The notes below the pieces were generated by a model, which had not been told where the DNA came from, ran no database searches, and saw nothing but the letters and a program-made list of their open reading frames with translations. The position numbers and the translations under genes are program-made. This document shows, piece after piece, positions 25,930-34,861 of a stretch of 64,000 nucleotides of DNA. The stretch comes from Anaeromyxobacter soli. GTDB lineage: Bacteria > Myxococcota > Myxococcia > Myxococcales > Anaeromyxobacteraceae. The stretch is taken from contig NZ_JAKZLF010000026.1 in the NCBI RefSeq assembly GCF_022808855.1, forward strand, positions 16,044 through 80,043, written 5' to 3'. Within the stretch, counting starts at the first letter, position 1. Every line of letters begins with the position of its first letter.

Positions 25930-28139
25930 GCGCCGCGCCGAAGCTCTCCCCGGTCTCCGCAGAGCACCCCGGCGCCGCGCGGTCGATCACCATCGCGGTC
26001 GCCGGCAACCCCAACTCCGGCAAGTCCACGCTCATCAACGCGATCGCCGGCAGCCGCCTGCACGTGGGCAACTGGCCGGGCGTCACCGTGGAGAAGAAGG
26101 AGGCCGCCTTCGAGCACGAGGGGCGGCGCCTGCGGCTCGTCGATCTGCCGGGCACCTACTCCCTCTCGCCCTACTCGCAGGAGGAGATCGTCGCGCGCGA
26201 CTACCTCGCCCACGAGCGGCCCGACGTCATCGTGAACGTCGTGGACGCGACGAACCTCGAGCGGAACCTGTACCTCACGGTGCAGCTCCTCGAGCTCGGC
26301 ATCCCGGTGGTGATGGCGCTCAACGTGTACGACGAGGCGCAGGCGAAGGGCCACCGCATCGACGTGCGCGGCATCGAGGCGCGGCTCGGCGTCCGCGTGG
26401 TCCCGACCTCCGCGACGCGCAAGCAGGGCCTCGAGGAGCTGCTCGGAGCGGTCGTCGCCACCGCCGACCGCAGCCACGTCCGGACGATCGCCCCGCTCTC
26501 CTACGGCCCCGACCTCGACGGCGCGACCGCGGGCGTGGCGCGCGCCCTCGAGGAGCGACACCCGGAGCTCACCGCGCGCCTCCCCGCGCGCTGGCTGGCG
26601 CTGAAGCTCGTCGAGGGGGACGCGCGCGTCCTCGAGGAGACCGGCCTCGAGCGCGACGCCCTCGTCGCGGCGCCGCTCGCCCACCTCGTCGCCGCCCACG
26701 GCGACGACGTGGAGGCGATCGTCGCCGAGGCCCGCTACGGCCTCGCGGCGGGGCTCACCCGCGAGGTGCTCGAGAGGCCGAGCCTCCAGAAGACCGAGCT
26801 CACCGAGCGGATCGACCGGGTGGTCCTGAACCGCTTCCTCGGGATCCCCATCTTCCTCGCCGCCATGTGGCTCGTCTTCAAGCTCACGTTCGATCTCTCC
26901 GCCCCCTTCGGCGACTGGATCGACGCGATGACGAGCGGCCCCTTCAAGCGCTGGGCGGCGGTCCTGCTCGGCGCGATCGGCGCGCCGGGCTGGACGGTGT
27001 CGCTCGTGAACGACGGCGTCATCGCGGGCGTCGGCTTCGTGCTCGTCTTCGTCCCCGTCATCTTCGCGATGATGTTCTTCATCACCTTCCTCGAGGGCTC
27101 CGGCTACATGGCCCGCGCCGCCTTCGTGATGGACAAGGCGATGCACGCGATGGGGCTCCACGGGAAGTCGTTCATCCCGATGGTCCTCGGCTTCGGCTGC
27201 AACGTCCCCGGCGTGTACGCCACCCGCACGCTGGAGAGCGGGCGCGACCGCATCCTCACCGCGCTCCTCATCCCCCTCATGTCCTGCGGCGCGCGCCTCC
27301 CCGTGTACGTGCTGTTCGTCGGGGTGTTCTTCCCGCAGCGGCCCGGCACGGTCATCTGGTCGCTCTACGTCATCGGCATCGCGCTCGCGATCACCATGGG
27401 CGTCGTCTTCAAGAAGACGCTGTTCCGCGGCGAGGCGCCGGCGTTCATCATGGAGCTCCCGCCCTACCGCATGCCGTCGCTGCGCAGCCTGTGCCTCCAC
27501 ACCTGGGAGAAGGGGAAGCACTTCCTCACCAAGGCCGGCACCTACATCCTCGCGGTGTCCGTCATCGTCTGGTTCATGCTCAACCTGCCCTGGGGCGTGG
27601 AGCACAAGAAGGACTCGTACCTCGGCAAGGCGGGGCAGGTGATGGCGCCCGCGCTCGCGCCGCTCGGCTTCGGCACCTGGGAGGCGGCGTCCTCGCTCAT
27701 CACCGGCGTCATCGCCAAGGAGATCGTGGTCGGCACGATGTCCGAGATCTACGCGCCGAAGCCCGCCCACGAGGAGCAGGCGCCGACGTTCGCCGAGGAC
27801 CTGCGCGAGATCGGCACCTCGTTCGTGGGCGCCGGGCGCGAGGCGCTCTCGAACGTGGTGTCCACCGCGGGGCTCTCCTCCATCTCCATCGACAAGGCCG
27901 ACGAGGCGCCCTCCCCGCTCAAGGACGCCGTGCGCGGCGCGTTCACGCCGCTCACCGCGCTCGGCTTCATGGTGTTCGTGCTGCTCTACATGCCGTGCGT
28001 GGTGGTCGCCATCGCCATGCGCCAGGAGTTCGGCGGCTGGAAGTGGTTCGGCGTCGCCTTCGCGTACCAGACGGCGCTCGCCTGGGGGATGGCGCTCCTC
28101 GTCTACCAGGGCGGCCGCCTGCTCGGGCTGGGGGCGTGA
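25926..28139 (+). CDS. feoB: Ferrous iron transporter FeoB
   Basis: Inner-membrane Fe(II) transporter of 737 residues. The N-terminal GTPase has G1 GNPNSGKST (27-35), G3 DLPG (73-76) and a G4-position NVYD. After a helical GDI domain come two Gate blocks (GSGYMARAAFVMDKAM; SSLITGVIAKEIVV) with the conserved MVLGFGCNVPG containing a pore Cys, and the FeoB_C region. GTG 25926 overlaps the feoA stop by 4 bp. Runs directly into the small FeoB-associated gene. Confidence 0.97.
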   Translation: MSAAPKLSPVSAEHPGAARSITIAVAGNPNSGKSTLINAIAGSRLHVGNWPGVTVEKKEAAFEHEGRRLRLVDLPGTYSLSPYSQEEIVARDYLAHERPDVIVNVVDATNLERNLYLTVQLLELGIPVVMALNVYDEAQAKGHRIDVRGIEARLGVRVVPTSATRKQGLEELLGAVVATADRSHVRTIAPLSYGPDLDGATAGVARALEERHPELTARLPARWLALKLVEGDARVLEETGLERDALVAAPLAHLVAAHGDDVEAIVAEARYGLAAGLTREVLERPSLQKTELTERIDRVVLNRFLGIPIFLAAMWLVFKLTFDLSAPFGDWIDAMTSGPFKRWAAVLLGAIGAPGWTVSLVNDGVIAGVGFVLVFVPVIFAMMFFITFLEGSGYMARAAFVMDKAMHAMGLHGKSFIPMVLGFGCNVPGVYATRTLESGRDRILTALLIPLMSCGARLPVYVLFVGVFFPQRPGTVIWSLYVIGIALAITMGVVFKKTLFRGEAPAFIMELPPYRMPSLRSLCLHTWEKGKHFLTKAGTYILAVSVIVWFMLNLPWGVEHKKDSYLGKAGQVMAPALAPLGFGTWEAASSLITGVIAKEIVVGTMSEIYAPKPAHEEQAPTFAEDLREIGTSFVGAGREALSNVVSTAGLSSISIDKADEAPSPLKDAVRGAFTPLTALGFMVFVLLYMPCVVVAIAMRQEFGGWKWFGVAFAYQTALAWGMALLVYQGGRLLGLGA

Positions 28140-28141
28140 GC

Positions 28142-28366
28142 ATGGGCCTCGAAGACGCCGTCATCGCCGCGCTCGTCATGGCGGGCGCGCTCTACCTCCT
28201 CTACCGCTCGCTCTGGAGGGGCGGAGGCGCCTGCCACGGGTGCTCGTCGGGCGGCGCGTGCAGCGCCCGGGCACGCGCACCCGCGCCCCTCGTGACGCTC
28301 GGCCGCCGCCCGGAGCCGCGCCCACCGCGGCCGTCGGCCTCCGCCGGCGGCGGCACGGGGACCTGA
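28142..28366 (+). CDS. FeoB-associated Cys-rich membrane protein
   Basis: A 74-residue protein that starts 2 bp after feoB. One transmembrane helix (AVIAALVMAGALYLLYRSL, about 6-24) is followed by a Cys cluster, CHGCSSGGAC (31-40), matching the FeoB-associated Cys-rich family and functionally like FeoC or the P12 small proteins. The Pro/Arg-rich tail is probably disordered. A role in assembling or gating FeoB is inference from context. Confidence 0.85.
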   Translation: MGLEDAVIAALVMAGALYLLYRSLWRGGGACHGCSSGGACSARARAPAPLVTLGRRPEPRPPRPSASAGGGTGT

Positions 28367-28409
28367 TCCGCTCCTCGCACCCCCTCGCCCATCCCGCAGC
28401 CCGACTCGA

Positions 28410-28432
28410 CCCGGGGAGGAAGCTCCCCCGGG
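28410..28432. other. GC-rich hairpin between Feo genes and the barrel gene
   Basis: CCCGGGGAG (28410-28418) and CTCCCCCGGG (28423-28432) pair with one bulged C and a 4-nt loop. No T-run follows, so it is not a classical terminator; it could lower read-through into the downstream gene or protect mRNA ends. Confidence 0.35.
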
Positions 28433-28468
28433 ACCCCACCCCACTCGAATCGCCGGAGCACGCACCCG

Positions 28469-29332
28469 ATGTCCTCGAACCGCCTCCTCGCCCTGCTCAC
28501 CGCCGTCGCCCTCTCGGTCCCCGCCGCCGCCCTCGCGGAGGGGGACCTCCCGATCCAGGACAACAGCTTCCTCATCGAGGAGGCCTACAACCAGGAGCCG
28601 GGCGTCATCCAGCACATCAGCACCTTCAGCCGCGTCGGCGGCACGGGCGCGTGGCTCTACTCGTTCACCGAGGAGTGGCCGGTGCTCGGGCAGACCCACC
28701 AGGCGAGCGTCACGCTCAACTACGCCGGCCTCGAGGCCCCCCGCGCCACCGGGCTCGGCGACCTCATGCTCAACTACCGCTGGCAGGCGATCGGGAGCGG
28801 GGAGACGGAGGTCGCGCTGGCGCCGCGCCTCTCGGTCCTCGTCCCCACCGGCGACGAGCGGCGCGGGCTGGGGCTCGGTGGCGCCGGCGTCCAGGTGAAC
28901 CTGCCGCTGAGCGCCATGCTCGGGCGGCGCTTCGTGACGCACGTGAACCTCGGCGGAACGTACGTTCCGTCCGCGCTCGCCTCCGACGGCGGCCACGGTG
29001 CGCTCACCTCGTTCTCAGCCGGGCAGAGCCTCATCTGGCTCGCCCACGCGCGCTTCAACGTGCTGACGGAGGTGCTCTACACGCGCTCGGAGACGGCGCG
29101 TCCCGGCGCGAACGATCACGCGGAGACGTTCACCGTCAACCCGGGCGTGCGCGGCGCGATCGACTTCGCGAGCGGGCTGCAGATCGTCCCGGGCGTCAGC
29201 GTGCCGCTCGGCGTCGGGCCGAGCCACGGGGAGCGCGCCGTGTTCCTGTACCTGAGCTTCGAGCACCCGTTCCGCCTCGCCGGTCCGACGGCCGAGGCGT
29301 CGGCGAAGCCGAGCGCGGACGGGCGTGGATGA
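28469..29332 (+). CDS. Exported outer-membrane protein (transporter-like beta-barrel)
   Basis: A 287-residue protein with a signal peptide (LLALLTAVALSVPAAALA, cleavage near residue 23). The mature protein has many amphipathic strands (VTLNYAGLEA, GDLMLNYRWQAIG, VALAPRLSVLVPTGDE, FNVLTEVLYTRSE), a pattern shared with the MetA-like phenol-degradation/transporter barrel family. It begins 102 bp after the Cys-rich gene, behind a hairpin. The location suggests iron-linked expression, perhaps as an outer-membrane route; not proven. Confidence 0.7.
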   Translation: MSSNRLLALLTAVALSVPAAALAEGDLPIQDNSFLIEEAYNQEPGVIQHISTFSRVGGTGAWLYSFTEEWPVLGQTHQASVTLNYAGLEAPRATGLGDLMLNYRWQAIGSGETEVALAPRLSVLVPTGDERRGLGLGGAGVQVNLPLSAMLGRRFVTHVNLGGTYVPSALASDGGHGALTSFSAGQSLIWLAHARFNVLTEVLYTRSETARPGANDHAETFTVNPGVRGAIDFASGLQIVPGVSVPLGVGPSHGERAVFLYLSFEHPFRLAGPTAEASAKPSADGRG

Positions 29333-29380
29333 CGGTGGCGTGCCGCCGGCGCGCGGGCACGGCGCCGGCGCCCCGCGCCC

Positions 29381-30316
29381 TCAGGCCTGGCCCGCCGCGA
29401 CCAGGATCCAGCGCAGCGCGAGCCCGCCCGCGAGCACCAGCGCGGGCGCCACGCGGGTCGCGCCGAGGTGCAGGCGCACCTCGAGCGTCTCCATGAGGAG
29501 CGGCACGGCGAGGCCGCCGAAGACCACGAGGGCGAAGAACTGCGCCGTGAACGGGCCGCCCAGCAGGAGCCCCGCGGCGGCGTGACCCGCCGCGCCTCCC
29601 GTGGAGAGCCCGACGAGGAACAGGACGATGAGCGCCGCCTCGACGGTGATCGCCGCACGGTCCCAGCGCGCGACGAGCCGCCGCTCGTCCGCGTCGAGCC
29701 CGAAGAGGAGCAGGAAGGCCGCGCCGGTGGAGAGGCCCGAGACGAGGAAGAGCGGGCCGAGCAGGGCGGAGCTCCACAGGGCGCGCGCGCCGAGCGTGGA
29801 GAGGAGGACGCCGGTGTACACGCCGAGCGCGACGCCCACCCACAGGTTCGCGCGGAGGAGCGCCGGCGCGCGGCGGAGCGCGTACGCCCGCGCGGTCCGG
29901 ACGAGGCCGCCCAGGCCGACGCGGCCGGCGAGCGCCGCAGCCCGCGCGGCCTGCGCCTCGTCGAGCCCGCCGAGCGCGACGAGCAGGCTCACCGGGTAGA
30001 CGGCGACCAGGATCCACGCGCCCCACGACATGGGCGAGGACGGCCGGAGCGCGAGGTAGAAGCGCGCGATGTGGAGCTTGTGGGCGAGGTCGAGGAACAG
30101 GGCGCCCATGCCCACCGACACGAGCACCGGCGCGGCGAAGGCGAGCCAGCGCGCGGCGGGGGAGCGCTCCGGCCGCCGCGCGGCGAGGAGTGAGGTGACG
30201 ATCATGAGCCCGGCCGCCATTCCGCCGAGGAAGAGGTAGACGGGGACCTCCCAGCCCCAGACGTGCAGCTGCGGATCGATGAGCCGGCTGTGCCGCGCGA
30301 GATCGAGCTCGGTCAT
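29381..30316 (-). CDS. NrfD/PsrC-type membrane anchor subunit
   Basis: A 311-residue polytopic protein with about eight hydrophobic helices and the NrfD signature near the N-terminus (WGWEVPVYLFLGGMAAGLM). PsrC/NrfD proteins exchange electrons with the quinone pool for the Fe-S and molybdopterin subunits. It is the last gene of the sulfur-reductase operon, separated from the catalytic genes by the two YeeE genes, with a good ribosome site (GGGAG) and a 16-bp gap. Confidence 0.88.
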   Translation of the reverse strand: MTELDLARHSRLIDPQLHVWGWEVPVYLFLGGMAAGLMIVTSLLAARRPERSPAARWLAFAAPVLVSVGMGALFLDLAHKLHIARFYLALRPSSPMSWGAWILVAVYPVSLLVALGGLDEAQAARAAALAGRVGLGGLVRTARAYALRRAPALLRANLWVGVALGVYTGVLLSTLGARALWSSALLGPLFLVSGLSTGAAFLLLFGLDADERRLVARWDRAAITVEAALIVLFLVGLSTGGAAGHAAAGLLLGGPFTAQFFALVVFGGLAVPLLMETLEVRLHLGATRVAPALVLAGGLALRWILVAAGQA

Positions 30317-30332
30317 GGTGGTCTCCCGTTCG

Positions 30333-31532
30333 TTAGCCGCTGCAGCCGCCGCCGCCCGCCTTGCGCGGCCCGCCGGGCGCCGCGGCGGGCACGGGGGGCG
30401 GCGGCGCCGCCTTCATTCCGGTCATCGCCGCCTGGATCCCGGCGCGCAGCCGGTACGCCTCGAGGTCGGAAGCCGGCGCGCCCGGAGCGGGCGGAGCGGG
30501 CGGGGTGAGCGCGAACGCCTCCCACGCCGCAAAGCCGCCCTCGAGGGCGTACACGCGGCCCGGGTAGGCCGCGGCGGCCTCCGGCATGGCGGGGAGCTCG
30601 GCGGCCCCGACGAGCACGAGGTCGCGCCCGGGGCTCGCGTCCGCGAGCCCGAGCGTGCCGAGCTTGTCCTGCGGGACGCACTCGGCGCCGGGGATCCGCT
30701 TCGCCGAGCAGGCCTCCATCGGCCTCAGATCGACGATGCGGAGCTTCCAGGGCTCGTCGAACACGCGGCGGGCCAGCGCGAGCGGCGCGAGGCCGGTCGG
30801 CGCGCGCCCGCCCTCGCGGGCCACCGTCGGCGCCGCGAGGCCCACGAGGCCCAGGGCGGCCGCGACGGCGAGCCCCGCGAACACGAAGCGCCCGGGCCGC
30901 CCCGCCGGCGTCGGGACCGCGCCGGGATGGGAGCGGCCTGCGAGGACGCGCTCCAGCTTCTCCGCGCCGACGAAGCACCCGACCGCCATCGCGGTCACGG
31001 CGAGCGCGACGACGTACGGGCCGGAGCGCGGCGAGAGGTGGAACAGCTCCCAGAGGTAGAAGTTGCCGAGGTCGCCGGCGTTGTGGAAGGTCGCGAACCC
31101 CGGCCGCCACTCGAGCTCCGCCCAGAGGACCTGCCCCACGATGACGCCGAGCACGGTCATGAGCCCGTCGAGCTTGCCGGAGGCCATCGCCACGAACGAG
31201 GTGCCCGGGCAGTAGCCGGAGACGATGAAGCCCGCGCCGAGCAGGAACCCGCCGGCGACCATCGGCACGAGGTAGGTGCCGCTCACGGCGTGATCCGCGA
31301 GCGCCTTGAAGTCGGCGAGCCCCAGCGCCGAGGCGAGCACGACCCCGAGCATGGCCGTCACGATCGCGCTGAACATGACCTTGAAGACGGTCATGTCCTC
31401 CCCGTAGAACTGGGCGGCGAGCTTGTTGGCGCGCCCGAAGCCGGCGCGCTCGAGCACGAACCCGAACCCGAAGCCGATGAGGACCGCGGCGACGAGCCCG
31501 AGCTCGAAGGGCGGCAGGATGGGGAACGTCAT
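30333..31532 (-). CDS. YeeE/YedE sulfur-transport protein fused to a degenerate rhodanese domain
   Basis: A 399-residue fusion. Residues 1-about 215 are a YeeE/YedE (DUF395) membrane domain with the conserved SGYCPGT motif, a family that includes thiosulfate permeases. Residues about 245-350 resemble a rhodanese domain (RIVDLRPMEACSAKRIPGAE; ALEGGFAAWEAF), but the catalytic-loop position reads LVLVGAAELP and has no Cys, so sulfurtransferase activity is doubtful. The C-terminus is Pro/Ala-rich, ending GGGGCSG. It overlaps the upstream YeeE gene by 4 bp. Confidence 0.85.
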   Translation of the reverse strand: MTFPILPPFELGLVAAVLIGFGFGFVLERAGFGRANKLAAQFYGEDMTVFKVMFSAIVTAMLGVVLASALGLADFKALADHAVSGTYLVPMVAGGFLLGAGFIVSGYCPGTSFVAMASGKLDGLMTVLGVIVGQVLWAELEWRPGFATFHNAGDLGNFYLWELFHLSPRSGPYVVALAVTAMAVGCFVGAEKLERVLAGRSHPGAVPTPAGRPGRFVFAGLAVAAALGLVGLAAPTVAREGGRAPTGLAPLALARRVFDEPWKLRIVDLRPMEACSAKRIPGAECVPQDKLGTLGLADASPGRDLVLVGAAELPAMPEAAAAYPGRVYALEGGFAAWEAFALTPPAPPAPGAPASDLEAYRLRAGIQAAMTGMKAAPPPPVPAAAPGGPRKAGGGGCSG

Positions 31533-32038
31533 CTCCACTCCCTCCTCAGGAACCAGGCGAGCGCGTAGCCGCCGCCGAACACCGAGAACATGAAGGCCCA
31601 GGCGCCGACCGACAGGAGCGCGCCGCCCGAGAGCGCCTGGCCGGAGGTGCAGCCGCGCGTCATCTTGGCGGCGGCGCCCATGAGCACGCCGCCCGCGAGC
31701 GCGAGCGCGAGCCGCGCGCCGTTGCCGATGCGGGGCCCCTTCAGCACCTCGCCGCGCAGCCGGCCGGAGGTGTAGGCCGCGACGACGCCGCCGAGCAGCG
31801 CGCCGAAGATCTCGAACACGAGCCAGGTCACGTGCGGGCTCGCCTCCGCGCGCGCGAGGGACGGCGTGCTCGCCACGTGCGAGGGCGCGAAGACCTCGAG
31901 CGCGGCGATGCCCGCGCGGAGCGACGCGCCGGAGGCGCCGAGGCCCGAGCCCATCACCAGGAACGAGGTGAAGAGCACGAGGCCGAGGGCCACGCCGGCG
32001 AGGTACGGGTTCCAGAACTTGTCGGGGTTCCGTTGCAT
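31529..32038 (-). CDS. YeeE/YedE family membrane protein
   Basis: A 169-residue half-size YeeE/YedE protein with the family motif RGCTSGQALSGGALLSVGAW near the C-terminus, including the conserved Cys. Four or five hydrophobic helices. Paired half-size and full-size YeeE genes commonly move sulfur species (thiosulfate or sulfide-level sulfur) across the membrane. It starts 9 bp after the Fe-S subunit stop with TAGGAG as ribosome site, placing it firmly in the operon. Confidence 0.87.
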   Translation of the reverse strand: MQRNPDKFWNPYLAGVALGLVLFTSFLVMGSGLGASGASLRAGIAALEVFAPSHVASTPSLARAEASPHVTWLVFEIFGALLGGVVAAYTSGRLRGEVLKGPRIGNGARLALALAGGVLMGAAAKMTRGCTSGQALSGGALLSVGAWAFMFSVFGGGYALAWFLRREWR

Positions 32039-32047
32039 CTCGGGCTC

Positions 32048-32587
32048 CTACGTGAGGAAGAACACGTTCGGCTCGTTGCCCGACCCGGGCTGGAGCACCT
32101 TCACGCGGCGCGAGCGGGTGAGCTCCGCGACGCGGCTCGCCGGGTCGGCGAGGTCGCCGAAGGTGAGCGCGCGCGTGGGGCAGGTCTCCACGCAGGCGGG
32201 GAGGTTCCCCTCGCGGACGCGGTGCAGGCAGAAGGTGCACTTGTCCACGAAGCCCTCCGGGTGGACGTAGCGCGCGCCGTACGGGCACGACGCCACGCAC
32301 GCCTTGCAGCCCGTGCACTTCGACCGCGTCACGGCCACCACCCCGCCGTCGGCGACGTGGCTCGCGCCCGTCGGGCAGGCGGAGACGCAGGAGGGGCGGC
32401 TGCACTGGTTGCAGCGCTCCGAGCGGATCTCCATCGAGAGCCCCGGGAACGCGCCGTGCGTCTCCTCGGCGATCCAGCCGCGGAACCCGCCGCTCGGCAG
32501 CGCGTTCTCCGTCTTGCAGGCGATGACGCAGGCGTTGCAGCCGACGCAGCGGGCGGTGTCGACCGCCATGGCGTAGCGCTTCCTCAT
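32048..32587 (-). CDS. 4Fe-4S electron-transfer subunit (PsrB/PhsB type)
   Basis: A 179-residue polyferredoxin with four Cys clusters: CVGCNACVIAC, CNQCSRPSCVSAC, CTGCKACVASC and CTFCLHRVREGNLPAC, the DMSO-reductase-family B-subunit layout. It carries electrons from the NrfD anchor to the molybdenum subunit. Its start overlaps the catalytic gene's stop by 4 bp (ATGA). Confidence 0.93.
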   Translation of the reverse strand: MRKRYAMAVDTARCVGCNACVIACKTENALPSGGFRGWIAEETHGAFPGLSMEIRSERCNQCSRPSCVSACPTGASHVADGGVVAVTRSKCTGCKACVASCPYGARYVHPEGFVDKCTFCLHRVREGNLPACVETCPTRALTFGDLADPASRVAELTRSRRVKVLQPGSGNEPNVFFLT

Positions 32588-34818
32588 GCCGACCTCTCGG
32601 CGCGCTCGAGGCGCACGAAGTTCACGCTCATGCCGGTGCCGCCCATGATGGGGTCGACGGCGTAGCGGGTGACGAGCGCGCTGTCGGAGGCGCCGCGGCC
32701 GTACGCGTAGCCGAGCCGCTTCGCGGTCTGCCCCCAGCCGTGCACGAGGTACACGCAGTCACCGCGGATCCGCTGCGTCACCTTCGCGCGCACCGGCCCG
32801 GAGCGCGCGCCGTCCTGGTTCACGAGGAACACGCGCTCGCCGTCCTCGAGCGGCTGCGCGAACCCGGGCAGCGCGCGCGCGACGTCCGCGTTCACCCACA
32901 CCTCGTTCTCCGGGTAGGGCTCGGCGAGGAGCCGGTTGTTCACCGTGCGGCCGAAGGTGTGCGTCGGGGCCCGCCCCATGAGCAGCCGGAACTGGCCCGG
33001 GGGCGGCTCCTCGTGCGGGTAGTACTGGGGGAGCGGGTCGAAGCCGAGCTTCGCGAGCTCCTCGCTGCGCAGCTGGATCTTGCCCGACTCGTGGGGCACC
33101 TCGACCGCGAGCCCCTCCTCCTCGCAGGTCGCGACCTCGCGGCCGAGCACGACGCCCGTCTCGCGGGCGCGGGCGACGTCGTGGCCGCCCGCGCGGAGCC
33201 GCGCGTCCACGTACTCGCGCGCGTCCTTCCAGGGGAAGTGCTCCGCGAGCCCCACGCGCCCGGCGAGCTCCTTCGCGATCCACCAGCCCGGCTTCGAGTC
33301 GTGGAGCGGCGGCACCACCTCCTGCCGCACCGCGAGGAACGGCCGCTTGTACGCGGGCGCCGCGATGTCGTCGTCGCGCTCGAGGTAGGTCGCCTCGGGG
33401 AGCACCACGTCGCTCCACCCGCAGATCTCCGCGGGCAGCACGTCGATCGACACGACGAGGTCGAGCCCCTCGAGCGCCTTCACCGTCTGGCGCCGGTCGG
33501 GCAGCGCCTGCATGAGGTTGCAGCCGTAGATGAGCCAGGCCTTGAGGTCGTAGAGCGCCTGGCCCGACACGCTCGCGTCGCACAGGCCCGAGGCGATGAC
33601 CTCGGTGGCGACCGGGAAGCCGCCCTTCTTCGGCCGGTCGGCCGCGCCCTTCCCCCCGTGCGGAGGCTCGGCCGTCACCGGGTACGGCGGGAGCGAGAGC
33701 TTCGCGTGGCTCACGTAGCCGCCGCGCCGGCCCCAGCTGCCGAGCAGCGCGGAGAGGATCGCCATGGCCCGCGCGCGCTGGGTGTCGTCGCCGTACCAGG
33801 TGGTGTGGCGGCCGGGGTGGACGAGCGAGGCGGGGCGCGCGGAGGCGATGAGCCGCGCGCTGTCGCGGATGAGCTCGGGGCGGAGGCCGGTGATGGGATA
33901 GGCCCACTCCGGCGTCTTGTCCGCCACGTGCGCGCGGAGCTCCTCGAGGCCGACCGCGTGCTTCGCGAGGTACTCGGCGTCGTAGGCGTTCTCCGCCAGC
34001 ATCACGTTCATCCAGGCGAGGAGGAGCGCGATGTCGGTGCCGGGCTTGATGGGCAGCCAGTAGCGCGCCTTGCTCGCGGCGACCGAGAAGCGCGGGTCGA
34101 CCACCACGAGCTCGGCGCCGCGCCCGACCGCCTCGGCGAGGTCCTGCACCTGGGTGTTGTGCATGTTCTCGCCGAGGTGGCTGCCGATGAGCGTGATGAC
34201 CCGGGCGTTCGCGAGGTCGATCGGCTCCGGCGAGCCGAGCGGCGTGCCGAAGGTGAGGAGGTAGCCCGCCTCGCGCGGCCCGCGGCACTGCGCGTAGGAC
34301 GGCGCGCCGACGTTGGGCGAGCCCCACGCCTTCATGAAGTGCTTGAACCAGGTGCCGCCCGAGCCGTGCGTGAAGAGCGCGACCGCCTCGGGGCCGTGCC
34401 GGCGCTTCACCTCGAGGAGCCCCTCGCCGACGCGGTTCAGCGCCGCGTCCCAGCTCACCTCCTCGAACACGTCTTCGCCCCGCTTCTGCGTGCGGACGAG
34501 CGGCCTCCTCAGGCGATCGGGGTCGTAGAGGAGGCCGGTCGCGCCGGCGCCGCGCGGGCAGAGCATGCCGCGGGAGAGCGGGTGGTCGGGGTTGCCGACC
34601 ACCTTCGTCACCCGCCCGTCCTTCACGTGCGCCCTCACCCCGCAGCCCCAGAAGCAGAGCTCGCAGTACGAGGCGACCACGCGGTCGCCGTCGGTGGCGG
34701 GATCCTCCACGCGGTCCGCGTCGAGGCCCCACCAGCGCGTGGTGAGCCCGGACGCGAGGGCCGCGCCGCCGGCCGCCGCGCCGCCGATCTGGATGAACTT
34801 CCTGCGGGTGAGAGTCAT
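32584..34818 (-). CDS. Molybdopterin oxidoreductase, polysulfide/thiosulfate reductase (PsrA/PhsA)-like
   Basis: Catalytic subunit, 744 residues, exported by Tat (LTRRKFIQIGGAAAGGAAL at the N-terminus). An N-terminal 4Fe-4S site is formed by YCELCFWGC and the later MLCPRG. The molybdenum ligand is most likely the Cys of YAQCRGPREAG near residue 185, as in Psr/Phs enzymes. C-terminal cofactor-binding domain present (RLLMGRAPTHTFGRT). Polysulfide, thiosulfate or sulfur as acceptor is favoured by the YeeE and rhodanese genes in the operon; tetrathionate or arsenate reductase is possible. Ribosome site AAGGAG. Confidence 0.88.
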   Translation of the reverse strand: MTLTRRKFIQIGGAAAGGAALASGLTTRWWGLDADRVEDPATDGDRVVASYCELCFWGCGVRAHVKDGRVTKVVGNPDHPLSRGMLCPRGAGATGLLYDPDRLRRPLVRTQKRGEDVFEEVSWDAALNRVGEGLLEVKRRHGPEAVALFTHGSGGTWFKHFMKAWGSPNVGAPSYAQCRGPREAGYLLTFGTPLGSPEPIDLANARVITLIGSHLGENMHNTQVQDLAEAVGRGAELVVVDPRFSVAASKARYWLPIKPGTDIALLLAWMNVMLAENAYDAEYLAKHAVGLEELRAHVADKTPEWAYPITGLRPELIRDSARLIASARPASLVHPGRHTTWYGDDTQRARAMAILSALLGSWGRRGGYVSHAKLSLPPYPVTAEPPHGGKGAADRPKKGGFPVATEVIASGLCDASVSGQALYDLKAWLIYGCNLMQALPDRRQTVKALEGLDLVVSIDVLPAEICGWSDVVLPEATYLERDDDIAAPAYKRPFLAVRQEVVPPLHDSKPGWWIAKELAGRVGLAEHFPWKDAREYVDARLRAGGHDVARARETGVVLGREVATCEEEGLAVEVPHESGKIQLRSEELAKLGFDPLPQYYPHEEPPPGQFRLLMGRAPTHTFGRTVNNRLLAEPYPENEVWVNADVARALPGFAQPLEDGERVFLVNQDGARSGPVRAKVTQRIRGDCVYLVHGWGQTAKRLGYAYGRGASDSALVTRYAVDPIMGGTGMSVNFVRLERAERSA

Positions 34819-34861
34819 CGCTGGCGCTCCTTCGAGGGAGATCCTGACGCGCCTTGCCGCG

